Shown piece after piece: positions 7,315 to 16,895 of a DNA stretch of 40,865 nucleotides. The notes under the pieces were generated by a model. It was not told the origin of the DNA, searched no databases, and worked only from the letters and a program-made list of their open reading frames with translations. The stretch's first letter is position 1. Each line of letters opens with the position of its first letter. Source of the stretch: Muribaculum sp. (GTDB taxonomy: Bacteria > Bacteroidota > Bacteroidia > Bacteroidales > Muribaculaceae); NCBI GenBank assembly GCA_009775095.1, contig VSOZ01000011.1:1-40865 (forward strand), given 5' to 3'. The position numbers and the translations under genes were made by a program.

Positions 7315-10300
7315 ATGAGCTTATATGCAAGTGCGGTGAAGCGTCCGATCATGACCACGCTCTGTTTTGTGGCCGTGATGATACTCGGTCTCTTCTCGCT
7401 CACGACACTGCCTATCGACCTTTACCCCGATGTGGAGACCAACACAATCATGGTCATGACAACTTACTCCGGGGCAAGCGCGCCCGATATAGAGCAGAAC
7501 GTGACGCGTCCGCTTGAAAACAGTCTTAACGCGGTAAACGATCTTAAACATATCACATCCAAGTCGCGTGAGAACATATCGGTAATAACTCTCGAATTTG
7601 AGTACGGCGAGGATATAGACGTGCTTACCAATGACGTGCGCGACAAGCTCGACATGGTGAAGAGCCAGCTGCCCGACGCGGCCGAAAATCCTATAATATT
7701 CAAGTTCAGTTCCGACATGATACCGATCGTGCTGCTGTCGGTGCAGGCCAAAGAGAGCATGCCGGGCCTATACAAGATACTTGACGAGAATGTGGCCAAC
7801 CCTCTTGCCCGAATAAGCGGGGTGGGTTCAGTGTCCATATCGGGTGCTCCCAAACGTGAGATTCACATATACGTCGACCCGCAGCGTCTGGAGGCCTATA
7901 ACCTTTCGGTGGAGACCATCTCGGCGTTGATTGCCGCGGAAAACCGCAATATCCCCGGTGGAGCATTTGATATAGGCAGCGATACGTATTCGCTCCGTGT
8001 TCAGGGTGAGTTCACGTCGACCGACCACCTCAAAGACCTTGTGGTAGGCTCGCAGGGAGGCCGCAATGTGTATCTGCGCGACGTGGCCCGCATCGAGGAC
8101 ACTCTTGAGGAGCGTGCACAGGAGACTTTCAACAACGGCGAGCAGGGTGCCATGATTGTGGTGCAGAAGCAGTCGGGAGCCAATTCGGTGAAGATATCGG
8201 AGGAGGTAATGAAGATGTTGCCTTCACTTCAGAAGCGACTCCCTTCCGACGTGAAGCTCGGAGTGATTGTGGATACGTCTGACAATATCCGCAATACTAT
8301 AGCTTCGCTGGTCGAGACGGTGCTTTACGCACTGTTGTTTGTGATAATTGTGGTGTTTGCGTTCTTGGGACGCTGGCGCGCCACGTTGATTATCACAATC
8401 ACCATACCTATATCGCTTATCGCGTCGTTCATATATCTTGCCGTCACGGGCAACTCGCTCAATATCGTGTCGCTGTCGGCCCTATCCATATCTATAGGTA
8501 TGGTGGTCGATGACGCCATAGTTGTACTTGAAAATGTTACTACACACATTGAGCGTGGCTCCGACCCGAAACAGGCCGCCGTACACGGCACCAACGAGGT
8601 GGCCGTGTCGGTTATAGCATCGACGCTTACACTTATAGCGGTGTTCTTCCCGCTTACTCTCGTCACCGGCATGACCGGAGTGCTTTTCCGTCAGCTCGGG
8701 TGGATGGTGACCATCATGATGATTATATCGACTGTGTGTGCGCTGTCGCTTACTCCGATGCTGTGCTCGCAGTTGCTGCGCAAGGATGTGAAGCATGGAC
8801 GCATGTACACAGTCCTGTATACTCCTATCCGCAAGGGCCTCGATGCGTTTGACAACGGTTATGCGTGGTTGCTTGGATGGGTAGTCGGCCATAAACTTAT
8901 CACGGTGATAGTATGTATGGCTACATTCTTCGGGTCACTTGTGCTGATGAAGAGCGTAGGCACCGAGTTTTTCCCCGTTGCCGATGACGCTCGATTGTCG
9001 GTTAAACTTGAGCTACCTATCGGTACACGCGTTGAGATTTCCAAGGAGGTCATGGAGCGTCTTTATGCGGAGTGGCGTGAGAAGTATCCCGAGATTAGGG
9101 TGATGAACTACACTACGGGTACGGCTTCGAGCGACAATGTGTTTGGTTCGTTGAGCGATAACGGCACCCATATCATCTCGGCCAATGTGCGCCTGCTTGA
9201 CCCCGGCGACCGCGAAAGAGGTATAGCCGAGATTGCTGCTTCGATGCGTGCCGACCTGAAGCGATATCCCGAGTTTAAAAAAGCTCAGGTTATTGTCGGC
9301 GGCGGAATGGGCATGGGAGGTCAGTCGCAGCTTGACTACGAGATATACGGCTATGACTTTACCGAGACCGACTCTGTGGCACAGCGGCTTGTCAAGATAC
9401 TGTCGGGCATCAAGGGTACGGCCGACATACGTGTGTCGCGAGCCGATTACCAGCCGGAGTATCAGGTCGATTTCGACCGTGAGAAGCTGGCTCTGTACGG
9501 CCTTAACCTGCAGACTGCCGCCGGTTATCTGCGCAATCGTATAAACGGTTCTATAGCATCGCTCTATCGCGAGGACGGCGAGGAGTACGACATAAAGGTT
9601 ATGTATGCGCCCGAGAAGCGTACATCGCTTGAGGATATCGAAAATATACTTATCTATTCGGGAACCGGTAATGCCGTGCGCATAAAGGATGTAGGTACGG
9701 TGGTGGAGCGCTTCACTCCCCCTACAATCGAGCGCAAGGACCGTCAGCGTATAATCACGGTAAGCGCCGTAGTGGCGGGAGCGCCTATGAGCGAGATTGT
9801 AGAAAAGGCGCAGGTGGAGATCGACAAACTGGACTTGCCTTCAGGCGTCAACATAGGTCTTGCGGGTAGTTACGAGGATCAGCAGGATTCATTCCGTGAC
9901 CTGTTGTTGCTCGCCGTGTTGATTGTCATACTTGTATATATAGTCATGGCTGCGCAGTTTGAAAGCTATACTTATCCGGGCATCATCATGACGTCACTTC
10001 TGTTTGCATTCTCCGGAGTGTTCATAATACTGTGGCTGTCGGGACATACTCTTAATATCATGTCGATGATCGGAGCCATCATGCTTATCGGTATCGTGGT
10101 GAAAAACGGTATCGTGCTCATCGACTACATATCGCTCAACCGAGAGCGCGGTATGTCGATAACCAAGGCCGTGATACTCGGCGGCAAGTCGCGTCTGCGT
10201 CCGGTGGTCATGACAACTCTGACCACGATACTCGGTATGGTGCCTATGGCCTGCGGTACGGGGCAGGGTGCCGAGATGTGGCGCCCGATGGGTACCGCAG

Positions 10301-10443
10301 TCATAGGTGGTCTTACGTTCTCCACGATACTTACGCTGTTGTTTGTACCGGTACTTTATTGTATCTTTGCATACAACGGAGTTAAACGCAATCGTCGTAA
10401 GTTGCGCAAGACCGTAATCAGTGACAACAAAATAGTGAAATAA
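7315..10443 (+). CDS. RND-family inner membrane efflux transporter (AcrB-like)
   Basis: Proton-driven export pump of 1042 residues, the full family length, with 12 predicted membrane helices and two large periplasmic loops. It starts with the usual short N-terminal helix (VKRPIMTTLCFVAVMILGLFS). Proton-relay residues are visible as the paired Asp in GMVVDDAIVVLEN (TM4) and the Lys in GIVVKNGIVLIDY (TM10). Sequence resembles the HAE1/AcrB drug-export branch rather than heavy-metal pumps, but the substrate cannot be read. It is co-transcribed with adaptor and channel genes upstream and the PG0541-type gene 27 bases downstream. Confidence 0.95.
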   Translation: MSLYASAVKRPIMTTLCFVAVMILGLFSLTTLPIDLYPDVETNTIMVMTTYSGASAPDIEQNVTRPLENSLNAVNDLKHITSKSRENISVITLEFEYGEDIDVLTNDVRDKLDMVKSQLPDAAENPIIFKFSSDMIPIVLLSVQAKESMPGLYKILDENVANPLARISGVGSVSISGAPKREIHIYVDPQRLEAYNLSVETISALIAAENRNIPGGAFDIGSDTYSLRVQGEFTSTDHLKDLVVGSQGGRNVYLRDVARIEDTLEERAQETFNNGEQGAMIVVQKQSGANSVKISEEVMKMLPSLQKRLPSDVKLGVIVDTSDNIRNTIASLVETVLYALLFVIIVVFAFLGRWRATLIITITIPISLIASFIYLAVTGNSLNIVSLSALSISIGMVVDDAIVVLENVTTHIERGSDPKQAAVHGTNEVAVSVIASTLTLIAVFFPLTLVTGMTGVLFRQLGWMVTIMMIISTVCALSLTPMLCSQLLRKDVKHGRMYTVLYTPIRKGLDAFDNGYAWLLGWVVGHKLITVIVCMATFFGSLVLMKSVGTEFFPVADDARLSVKLELPIGTRVEISKEVMERLYAEWREKYPEIRVMNYTTGTASSDNVFGSLSDNGTHIISANVRLLDPGDRERGIAEIAASMRADLKRYPEFKKAQVIVGGGMGMGGQSQLDYEIYGYDFTETDSVAQRLVKILSGIKGTADIRVSRADYQPEYQVDFDREKLALYGLNLQTAAGYLRNRINGSIASLYREDGEEYDIKVMYAPEKRTSLEDIENILIYSGTGNAVRIKDVGTVVERFTPPTIERKDRQRIITVSAVVAGAPMSEIVEKAQVEIDKLDLPSGVNIGLAGSYEDQQDSFRDLLLLAVLIVILVYIVMAAQFESYTYPGIIMTSLLFAFSGVFIILWLSGHTLNIMSMIGAIMLIGIVVKNGIVLIDYISLNRERGMSITKAVILGGKSRLRPVVMTTLTTILGMVPMACGTGQGAEMWRPMGTAVIGGLTFSTILTLLFVPVLYCIFAYNGVKRNRRKLRKTVISDNKIVK

Positions 10444-10470
10444 TAGCTCTTTGCAACAATCACAGACCAT

Positions 10471-10764
10471 ATGCAAGCTATACTTATAACATTTGACCAA
10501 GCCTACTACGAACGCATCGTCGATATGCTTGAACGCAATAACTGCCGCGGTTTTACCGCTTGGCGCGAGGTTCAGGGGCGCGGCTCGTCGACCGGTGAGC
10601 CGCACTACGGTTCCCATGCATGGCCGTCGCTCGCTTCCGCGATTATAACGATGGTGGCCGACGATCGTGTAGGCATTGTACTTGACAAACTGCACGAGAT
10701 GGATGCGGCTACGCCTCGTCTCGGCCTTCGTGCATTTACATGGAGCATAGAACAGAATATTTAA
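10471..10764 (+). CDS. PG0541-family transporter-associated protein
   Basis: A 97-residue soluble protein beginning MQAILITFDQAYYERIVDMLERNNCRGF. The strand-helix-strand ferredoxin-like pattern and the glycine-rich middle (GRGSSTGEPHYGSHAWPS) resemble the PG0541 family, which in Bacteroidetes accompanies RND pumps and has a PII-like outline. It may be a small regulatory or sensing partner of the pump, but this is not shown. Tight spacing on both sides (27 bases after the pump, 15 before the TrpB2 gene) places it within the operon. Confidence 0.82.
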   Translation: MQAILITFDQAYYERIVDMLERNNCRGFTAWREVQGRGSSTGEPHYGSHAWPSLASAIITMVADDRVGIVLDKLHEMDAATPRLGLRAFTWSIEQNI

Positions 10765-10779
10765 TAACAGTCTTTTAAT

Positions 10780-12144
10780 ATGGAATCAAAGAAATTTTTA
10801 TTACAGGAAAAGGATATCCCTACCGCTTGGTACAATGTGGTGGCCGATATGCCCCGCAAGCCGCGGCCGCTGCTGAACCCCGTCACCAAGCAACCGATGA
10901 AGCCGGAGGATCTGTTTCCGCTCTTCTCAGAGGAGGTATCGCGTCAGGAATTTAACGATACCGACCGTTGGATAGAGATACCCGATGAAGTGCGCGAGAT
11001 GTACCGCATATGGCGTCCGACGCCGCTGGTACGTGCCCGTGGTCTTGAAAAGGCGCTTGATACTCCTGCCCATATATATTTCAAAAACGAGAGTGTGAGC
11101 CCGGTAGGGTCGCACAAACTGAATTCTGCCATTCCGCAGGCTTACTATTGCAAAAAGCAGGGTGTGACCAATATCACCACCGAGACCGGTGCCGGACAAT
11201 GGGGCGCGGCCCTGTCGCTTGCGGCCCGTCACTTCGGTCTTGAACTGGCAGTGTACATGGTCAAGGTGTCGTATCATCAGAAGCCTTATCGTCGCTCCAT
11301 TATGCAGACTTACGGCGCCGAGGTCATAGCTTCGCCGAGTATGTCGACCAAGGCCGGACGAAAGATTATTACAGAGAATCCGCACTATCAGGGTTCGCTC
11401 GGTACGGCTATATCCGAAGCCGTGGAGCTTGCCATGGCTACACCAAATTGTAAGTATACACTCGGTTCGGTACTCAATCATGTGGCGCTGCATCAGACTG
11501 TCATAGGACTTGAGGCGGAGAGGCAGATGGAGATGGCCGGCGAATATCCCGATGTTGTGATAGGATGCTTCGGCGGCGGCAGCAACTTCTCGGGAGTCAC
11601 CTTCCCCTTCCTGCGTCATAACCTCGCAGGCGAGCGGTCAACTCGTTTTATTGCCGCCGAGCCTGCATCGTGTCCTAAACTTACCCGTGGTGTGCTTCAA
11701 TACGATTTCGGTGACGAGGCCGGATACACTCCGCTGATACCGATGTATACGCTCGGTCATAACTTCGCCCCGGCCAACATACATGCCGGCGGACTGCGTT
11801 ATCATGGTGCTGGTGCTGTAGTGAGCCAATTGCGCGAGGACGGATTGATCGAGGCGGTGGATATACCCCAATTGGAGACATTTGCCGCAGCCACTCTGTT
11901 TGCCCGTTCCGAAGGCATAATACCGGCTCCTGAAAGTTCCCATGCCATAGCTACCGCCATCCGCGAGGCGCAGAAGGCTAAGGAGGAGGGTACGCCTAAG
12001 GTTATACTGTTCAACCTCTCGGGTCACGGTCTTATCGACATGGCTTCCTATGACTCATACATAGCCGGCGACCTGCAGAACTACGAGGTAACTGACGAGA
12101 TGGTGCAGGCCAATGTAGCCTCTCTCGACAAAATCATAAAGTAA
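10780..12144 (+). CDS. TrpB2-type tryptophan synthase beta-like PLP enzyme
   Basis: A 454-residue PLP enzyme, longer than canonical TrpB (about 400). It has the PLP lysine Lys113 in GSHKLNSA, the ETGAGQWG loop (135-142) and a GCFGGGSNFSG phosphate-binding region, all of the TrpB2 (stand-alone) branch. Such enzymes join indole and serine to make tryptophan, or may use other nucleophiles. No trpA or other trp gene is present. It starts 15 bases after the PG0541 gene and ends at a terminator, so it is probably the last gene of the efflux operon. That association is unexplained; indole metabolism is one possible link. Confidence 0.88.
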   Translation: MESKKFLLQEKDIPTAWYNVVADMPRKPRPLLNPVTKQPMKPEDLFPLFSEEVSRQEFNDTDRWIEIPDEVREMYRIWRPTPLVRARGLEKALDTPAHIYFKNESVSPVGSHKLNSAIPQAYYCKKQGVTNITTETGAGQWGAALSLAARHFGLELAVYMVKVSYHQKPYRRSIMQTYGAEVIASPSMSTKAGRKIITENPHYQGSLGTAISEAVELAMATPNCKYTLGSVLNHVALHQTVIGLEAERQMEMAGEYPDVVIGCFGGGSNFSGVTFPFLRHNLAGERSTRFIAAEPASCPKLTRGVLQYDFGDEAGYTPLIPMYTLGHNFAPANIHAGGLRYHGAGAVVSQLREDGLIEAVDIPQLETFAAATLFARSEGIIPAPESSHAIATAIREAQKAKEEGTPKVILFNLSGHGLIDMASYDSYIAGDLQNYEVTDEMVQANVASLDKIIK

Positions 12145-12166
12145 AAACTATCCTCTTATCGTATAT

Positions 12167-12202
12167 GGGTTATCGGTTTTCATGCCGGTAACCCTTGTTT
12201 TA
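12167..12202 (+). terminator. Terminator after the TrpB2-type gene
   Basis: Arms GGGTTATCGG (12167-12176) and CCGGTAACCC (12185-12194), with one G-U pair and an 8-base loop, are followed by TTGTTTT. It closes the efflux operon and separates it from the glycosidase. Confidence 0.85.
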
Positions 12203-12252
12203 CATATTTTCAGACGATTATAGACAGAGCTTAACCGAAAAATTAATACAAT

Positions 12253-14643
12253 ATGAAAAGATTCTTATGTAGTGTGGCTTTAGTCGTGGGATTGATGTCC
12301 GTAACGGCCCGGGCCGTTAATGCCGGGCGTGTCCTTATTGATGAGGGCTGGCTCTTCACGATGACGGAGACTCCTGATTTTGCCAAACCGGGTATTGATA
12401 CATCCGGGTGGTCAAAAATTTCACTTCCGCATGATTGGAGTGTGGGGTTTGATTTTGACATTAATGAGCCTTCCGGCAATGACGGCGGGTATCTCCCCAC
12501 CGGTAAGGGATGGTATCGCAAAACGGTCAATTTGACATCCGATATGGTTGGCAAGCCTTGTGATCTTTATTTTGAAGGCGCATATATGGACAGTGAGGTG
12601 TATGTAAACGGACACAAGGTTGGCGGACATCCTTACGGTTATTCTTCTTTTCGTTGCGATATCGGCCCGTATAATAAAGAGGGTGAAAATATTATTGCTG
12701 TAAAGGTTGACAATTCACGACAGAAAAACAGCCGGTGGTATACCGGGTCGGGTATATATCGCCATGTATGGCTGGAACCGCACTCTGACATTTATATAGA
12801 GCCGTGGAGCCTTCATGTCACTACGCCTGTAGTGTCTGCCGACAAGGGAATTGCCCGTATCAATTTTACAATTCTTGATACCAAGGCCCGCGATTGTAAG
12901 ACGGACACGGTTATTCCGATAGAAGTGTCTGTTGATGGTGCAGGAGCCGTTTTATCTGACAAGGTGACAATCCGACCCGGAGAGACAGTGAAATATTGCA
13001 GCTATGAGCTTGTTGTAGCCGATCCGAAATTGTGGAGTCCTGCATCGCCTTCGCTTTACAAGGCTAAGGTGGCTTTGACTCTGCCTGACGGTGCCGAAGA
13101 GGTGGAGACCGAGACATTTGGATTTCGCACCATAGAGTTTTCAGCTGATCGAGGATGCGTTCTGAATGGTAAGAATACATTGATTTTCGGTTCGTGCGTC
13201 CATCATGACAACGGTATACTCGGAGCGGCATCATATGATGATGCTGAAGTTCGTAAAGTAAGGCTCCTGAAGGAGGCCGGATTTAATGCTGTGCGTACAT
13301 CTCACAATCCTCCGGCTCCGGCATTTCTTGATGCGTGCGACAGCATAGGGCTTATGGTTATAGATGAGGCTTTTGACGGCTGGAAGGCGGCAAAGAATAC
13401 TCATGACTACAACGAGTTGATTGATGAATGGTGGGACGATGATATATCGGCTCTTGTAAAGCGTGACCGCAATCATCCTTCAGTCATAGCATGGAGCATA
13501 GGCAATGAGATAATAGAGCGTAAGTCGCCAGATGCGGTGGACAAGGCGCAGATGTTTGGTGATCTGTGTCGGAATCTTGACGGCACCCGCCCCGTAACTC
13601 AGGCTCTTGCCGCTTGGGATCCTGACTGGGAGATCTACGACCCGCTTGCCTCGCGTCATGAAGTGGTAGGATATAATTATATGATTCATAAGGCTGAAAG
13701 CGACCATCAGCGTGTCCCTTCAAGAGTTATGTGGCAGACGGAGTCGTATCCGCGCGATGCATTTAAGAATTGGGTTAAGGTACATGATTTACCATATGTG
13801 GTCGGCGACTTCGTGTGGACGGGCATCGACTATATCGGTGAGTCGGGCATAGGCAGATACTGGTATGAGGGCGATCCGGAAGGCGAACACTATCACCGTC
13901 CGCTTTGGCCGTGGCACAATTCTTATTGCGGAGATATAGATATTATAGGCACGCGCAAGCCCATATCGTATTATCGCGAGATGCTTTTTTCCGATACTCC
14001 GAAAATGCATTTGGCGGTCCGTGAACCACAGGATTATAACGGTAGAATCAGAGAGGGGCTTTGGGCGGTTTATCCGACAACGGATTCTTGGAACTGGTCA
14101 GGACATGAAGGCAAACCTATAGAGATTGAGGTTATATCAAGTTATCCGGAAGTGGAACTTTATCAGGACGGACGGCTTGTAGGTCGTAAAGTTACTGACC
14201 GTAATCATGAGTTTAAGGCTTTGTTTACGGTTAATTATAAGCCCGGCGTGATTACTGCTGTGGCTATTGACGAAAATGGCGATAAGGCTGACGAACAGAT
14301 GCTCGTGACTGCCGGGAAACCATATGCCATTCGTCTTACAGCTGACAGAACTATGTTGGCTGACTCGCCGCAGTCATTGGCATATGTCACGGCTGAAATT
14401 ATAGACAAGAAAGGCAATCGTGTGCCTGACGCCAATATACCGCTGTCCTTTAAAGCCGAGGGTGCCGACATTATTGCAACAGGGAGTGGCAATCCTAAAG
14501 ATCCTAAAGGATACTTTCGTGCTGACAGACTTACTGATGAGGGACGGGCGCTTGCTATAGTAAAAGGCCGTGGAAAGGATTCCGGTAAAGTGAAAATAAC
14601 TGTGACAGGCAAGGGATTGCGTACGGCGGTCTTATCGCTCTGA
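12253..14643 (+). CDS. Secreted glycoside hydrolase family 2 (beta-galactosidase-like)
   Basis: A 796-residue enzyme with a signal peptide (about 1-24), so periplasmic or surface. Order: GH2 sugar-binding jelly roll (about 30-180), immunoglobulin-like domain (about 185-295), TIM barrel from about 300, and C-terminal DUF4982/Ig-like domains. The acid/base is Glu419 after Asn418 in AWSIGNEI, and the nucleophile is probably Glu497 in MWQTESYP. The family cleaves terminal beta-linked sugars; galactosidase is the likeliest activity. It stands alone between two terminators without SusC/D genes. Codon third positions look more A/T-rich than in the flanking genes, which could mean recent acquisition. 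No clear promoter consensus was found upstream. Confidence 0.9.
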   Translation: MKRFLCSVALVVGLMSVTARAVNAGRVLIDEGWLFTMTETPDFAKPGIDTSGWSKISLPHDWSVGFDFDINEPSGNDGGYLPTGKGWYRKTVNLTSDMVGKPCDLYFEGAYMDSEVYVNGHKVGGHPYGYSSFRCDIGPYNKEGENIIAVKVDNSRQKNSRWYTGSGIYRHVWLEPHSDIYIEPWSLHVTTPVVSADKGIARINFTILDTKARDCKTDTVIPIEVSVDGAGAVLSDKVTIRPGETVKYCSYELVVADPKLWSPASPSLYKAKVALTLPDGAEEVETETFGFRTIEFSADRGCVLNGKNTLIFGSCVHHDNGILGAASYDDAEVRKVRLLKEAGFNAVRTSHNPPAPAFLDACDSIGLMVIDEAFDGWKAAKNTHDYNELIDEWWDDDISALVKRDRNHPSVIAWSIGNEIIERKSPDAVDKAQMFGDLCRNLDGTRPVTQALAAWDPDWEIYDPLASRHEVVGYNYMIHKAESDHQRVPSRVMWQTESYPRDAFKNWVKVHDLPYVVGDFVWTGIDYIGESGIGRYWYEGDPEGEHYHRPLWPWHNSYCGDIDIIGTRKPISYYREMLFSDTPKMHLAVREPQDYNGRIREGLWAVYPTTDSWNWSGHEGKPIEIEVISSYPEVELYQDGRLVGRKVTDRNHEFKALFTVNYKPGVITAVAIDENGDKADEQMLVTAGKPYAIRLTADRTMLADSPQSLAYVTAEIIDKKGNRVPDANIPLSFKAEGADIIATGSGNPKDPKGYFRADRLTDEGRALAIVKGRGKDSGKVKITVTGKGLRTAVLSL

Positions 14644-14661
14644 TATGTTACTATTCGTATT

Positions 14662-14704
14662 AATGAGGGTTGGTAAGCGGATTTCCCTATACCAATCCTC
14701 ATTA
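14662..14704. terminator. Convergent terminator between the GH2 gene and murI
   Basis: Arms AATGAGGGTTGGTA and TACCAATCCTCATT, with one G-U pair and about 15 bases of loop, lie between two genes that face each other. T-tracts are weak on both sides, but position and stem length fit a shared bidirectional terminator. Confidence 0.7.
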
Positions 14705-14727
14705 TGTTTAGGTGTATCTCGTATCGG

Positions 14728-15567
14728 TCAGCTCAAGGTGATCGATTGTGCAGTTACGGGTGTGGAGAGAAAGACGGATGCCGACTCGGCAAACTTTTCC
14801 GGATTCTCAGTCGTCAGGTAGGTGCATGTGCCGCCGCGGCTGCATTTGGCAGCCATCTCGGGGTGACGCACAAGGTAGTCGGCAAGACTGTCGGCCACGA
14901 TTTTGCCTTGCGGCAACACTTTTGTGCCTTGCGGCACATAGCGCTCTATCTTGTCGAGGAGCAGGGGATAGTGGGTACAGCCGAGTATGATGGAGTCGAT
15001 CGACGGCTCCTGCCGCATGAGCAGTTCTATGTCGCGTTTGACAAAGTAGTCGGCACCGGGTTTATCGGCTTCTCCGTTCTCTACGAGTGGCGCCCACATG
15101 GGGCACGCCTGTGAGAATATGTTGAAGTCGGGATACAGTTTTTTTATCTCCATGTCATAGCTTTGGCTGCGCACGGTGCCTGATGTGCCGACGATACCTA
15201 TGTTGCCGTTGTCGGTTATTTCGCCGATTTTCTCTACCGTGGGGCGGATGACGCCGAGCACTCTTCGGTCCGGGTCTATCATGGGCAGGTCATTTTGTTG
15301 TATGGTTCGCAGCGCCTTTGCCGAAGCTGTGTTGCAGGCCAGTATCACAAGATGGCATCCGCGCTCGAAGAGATATCTGACTGCCTGAAGCGTGAAGCGG
15401 TATACTATGTCATATGACCTGCCTCCGTAGGGTGCGCGTGCATTGTCACCGAGGTATATGTAGTCGTAGTCAGGCAGCGCTTTCATGATGTCGCGCAGTA
15501 TGGTCAGGCCTCCGTAGCCGGAGTCGAAAACGCCTATGGGGCCTTTGACGGTAGATTTCTGTGTCAT
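14728..15567 (-). CDS. murI: Glutamate racemase
   Basis: Makes D-glutamate for peptidoglycan by cofactor-free racemisation. The 279-residue protein shows the family opening IGVFDSGYGGLTI, the first catalytic cysteine in ACNTASA and the second in GCTHYPLL. An in-frame start seven codons upstream at 15588 exists; I chose the ATG at 15567 (MTQKSTVKGPIG) because the motif-bearing N-terminus then has normal length. It is convergent with the GH2 gene and lies downstream of the skp genes on the same strand, from which a hairpin separates it. Confidence 0.93.
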   Translation of the reverse strand: MTQKSTVKGPIGVFDSGYGGLTILRDIMKALPDYDYIYLGDNARAPYGGRSYDIVYRFTLQAVRYLFERGCHLVILACNTASAKALRTIQQNDLPMIDPDRRVLGVIRPTVEKIGEITDNGNIGIVGTSGTVRSQSYDMEIKKLYPDFNIFSQACPMWAPLVENGEADKPGADYFVKRDIELLMRQEPSIDSIILGCTHYPLLLDKIERYVPQGTKVLPQGKIVADSLADYLVRHPEMAAKCSRGGTCTYLTTENPEKFAESASVFLSTPVTAQSITLS

Positions 15568-15635
15568 GTGAGCCGGATTTGTGAGCAATATAAAACTATG
15601 TTATAACCTATGCTTTGCTTCTGCCCTTATTAGAC

Positions 15636-15671
15636 CAAAAGGCCGCAACCTTGTTAAGAAGCGACCTTTTT
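15636..15671 (-). terminator. Possible terminator after the skp genes
   Basis: AAAAGGCCGC and GCGACCTTTT face each other across 15 bases with one mismatch. On the minus strand the hairpin lies 25 bases after the second skp gene and before murI. A moderate match. Confidence 0.5.
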
Positions 15672-15694
15672 CAGTTATGGGTATATTCGTTTTC

Positions 15695-16195
15695 TTATTG
15701 AAGGCCAAGTTTAGCCTTTACTTTGGGAGTTACATCCTGAACATCTGTGCCGGTGTATACGGGAAGGATGTTTTCAAAGATGAATGTCATGCTGGTTTCC
15801 TTGCCCACTGTATTGATAGCTTGGCGAACCTTTTCCTGAATGGGGGCCATAAGAGTCTCCTGCTGGCGGGTGAGGTCCTGTGAGGCGGTTGCACGGAACT
15901 GCTGCATCTTCTGGTCAAGTTCCTGTATCTCCTGCATGCGACGCTCTTTTATTGATTCGGGGGTGTCAGCGGCGAGAGCTTGGTATTCGCCAAACTTCTT
16001 CTCCATCTCTTCCTGCAGTTTCTTGAACTCATCTTCATACTTCTTTGAAGCCTCGTTGATCTTTTCCTGAGCGGCCTTTACTTCGGGCATGGCCTCAATG
16101 ATAACCTGAGTGTTTACAACTCCGAACTTGGGTGCCTGAGCTACTGCAAGCATGGGAAGCGCTACAAATATAGCGAGCAAAATTTTCTTAATCAT
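15695..16195 (-). CDS. OmpH/Skp-family periplasmic chaperone, second copy
   Basis: A 166-residue protein with a signal peptide (cut after about AVAQA, residue 21) and the Skp layout: a short beta segment (KFGVVNTQVIIEAMPEV) and a long charged coiled coil (about 45-115, rich in E, K and Q) returning to a beta strand (FIFENILPVYTGTDV). Skp trimers hold unfolded outer membrane proteins on the way to BamA. It is the last gene of the bamA run; the 111-base gap before it holds its own promoter match, so it may be made independently of the copy upstream. Confidence 0.88.
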   Translation of the reverse strand: MIKKILLAIFVALPMLAVAQAPKFGVVNTQVIIEAMPEVKAAQEKINEASKKYEDEFKKLQEEMEKKFGEYQALAADTPESIKERRMQEIQELDQKMQQFRATASQDLTRQQETLMAPIQEKVRQAINTVGKETSMTFIFENILPVYTGTDVQDVTPKVKAKLGLQ

Positions 16196-16241
16196 ATTAA
16201 GTAGTGTAATATTAAAATTGTCGGTTTAGGTTAATACTGTG

Positions 16242-16249
16242 CAAAGATA
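16242..16249 (-). promoter_or_regulatory. Possible internal promoter for the second skp gene
   Basis: An exact -7 box TATCTTTG on the minus strand at 16242-16249, 46 bases before the start codon. The -33 region at the right distance (16271-16274) is TTTA instead of TTTG, so the match is partial. Confidence 0.5.
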
Positions 16250-16306
16250 AGAAACTCTATTCACATATGCTAAAATGAGTTCTCAAAAAAACTAAATAAG
16301 CGGTTG

Positions 16307-16822
16307 TCAGCGTGAATATCCGAGCTTGGCGAGCACTTCATTGCTGACATCGATGCGCGGCGACGCAAATATTATGTTGGCCGATGATGCGCGGTCAAAT
16401 ATACATTGGTAGCCTTTCTCCTCGCTCACTTTCTTTACGGCATTGTAGATTTCGTCCTGTATAGGCTGTATGAGGGCGAGGCGCTTTTTGTTGAGCTCAC
16501 CTTCCGGACCGAAGTATTTGTAGCGAAGTTCGGAAGCCTCTTTCTCTTTGGCCACTATCTCGGCCTCTTTCTTGGACTTCTGTTCTTCGGTCAGAAACAC
16601 CATGTCGTTCTGGAAGTTCTTGTATAGGGTCTGGGCTTCGTTGGCCTTTGCCTCGACCTCTTTCTGCCAGCGCTGCGATATCTGGTTGAGCTGCTCGTTG
16701 GCTATTTCGTAAGCCGGAATATTGTTGAGGATATATTCCATATCGATAAGCGCAAACTTCTGTGCATAAGCTCCGAAAGTACACGCAACAATGGCGATGA
16801 TAGCTAAAGTAAGTTTCTTCAT
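16307..16822 (-). CDS. OmpH/Skp-family periplasmic chaperone, first copy
   Basis: A 171-residue protein with a signal peptide (MKKLTLAIIAIVACTFGAYA, then QKFALIDMEYIL) and a long coiled-coil region (about 35-110). It shares the Skp fold with the next gene but is clearly diverged. An upstream in-frame ATG at 16834 adds four residues; 16822 gives the standard signal peptide. It lies 73 bases after bamA on the same strand, the usual bamA-skp order. A pair of Skp genes behind bamA is common in Bacteroidetes. Confidence 0.9.
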   Translation of the reverse strand: MKKLTLAIIAIVACTFGAYAQKFALIDMEYILNNIPAYEIANEQLNQISQRWQKEVEAKANEAQTLYKNFQNDMVFLTEEQKSKKEAEIVAKEKEASELRYKYFGPEGELNKKRLALIQPIQDEIYNAVKKVSEEKGYQCIFDRASSANIIFASPRIDVSNEVLAKLGYSR

Positions 16823-16895
16823 GTTAAAAGTCAATTAAACGGTTATGCTAATATGACGCTTGACAGATAATTAAGTTTAGTCTTATTAAGCATTT

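Noticed and set aside
9994..10695. 233-codon minus-strand frame over the pump and PG0541 genes
   Set aside because: Antisense shadow of two real genes.
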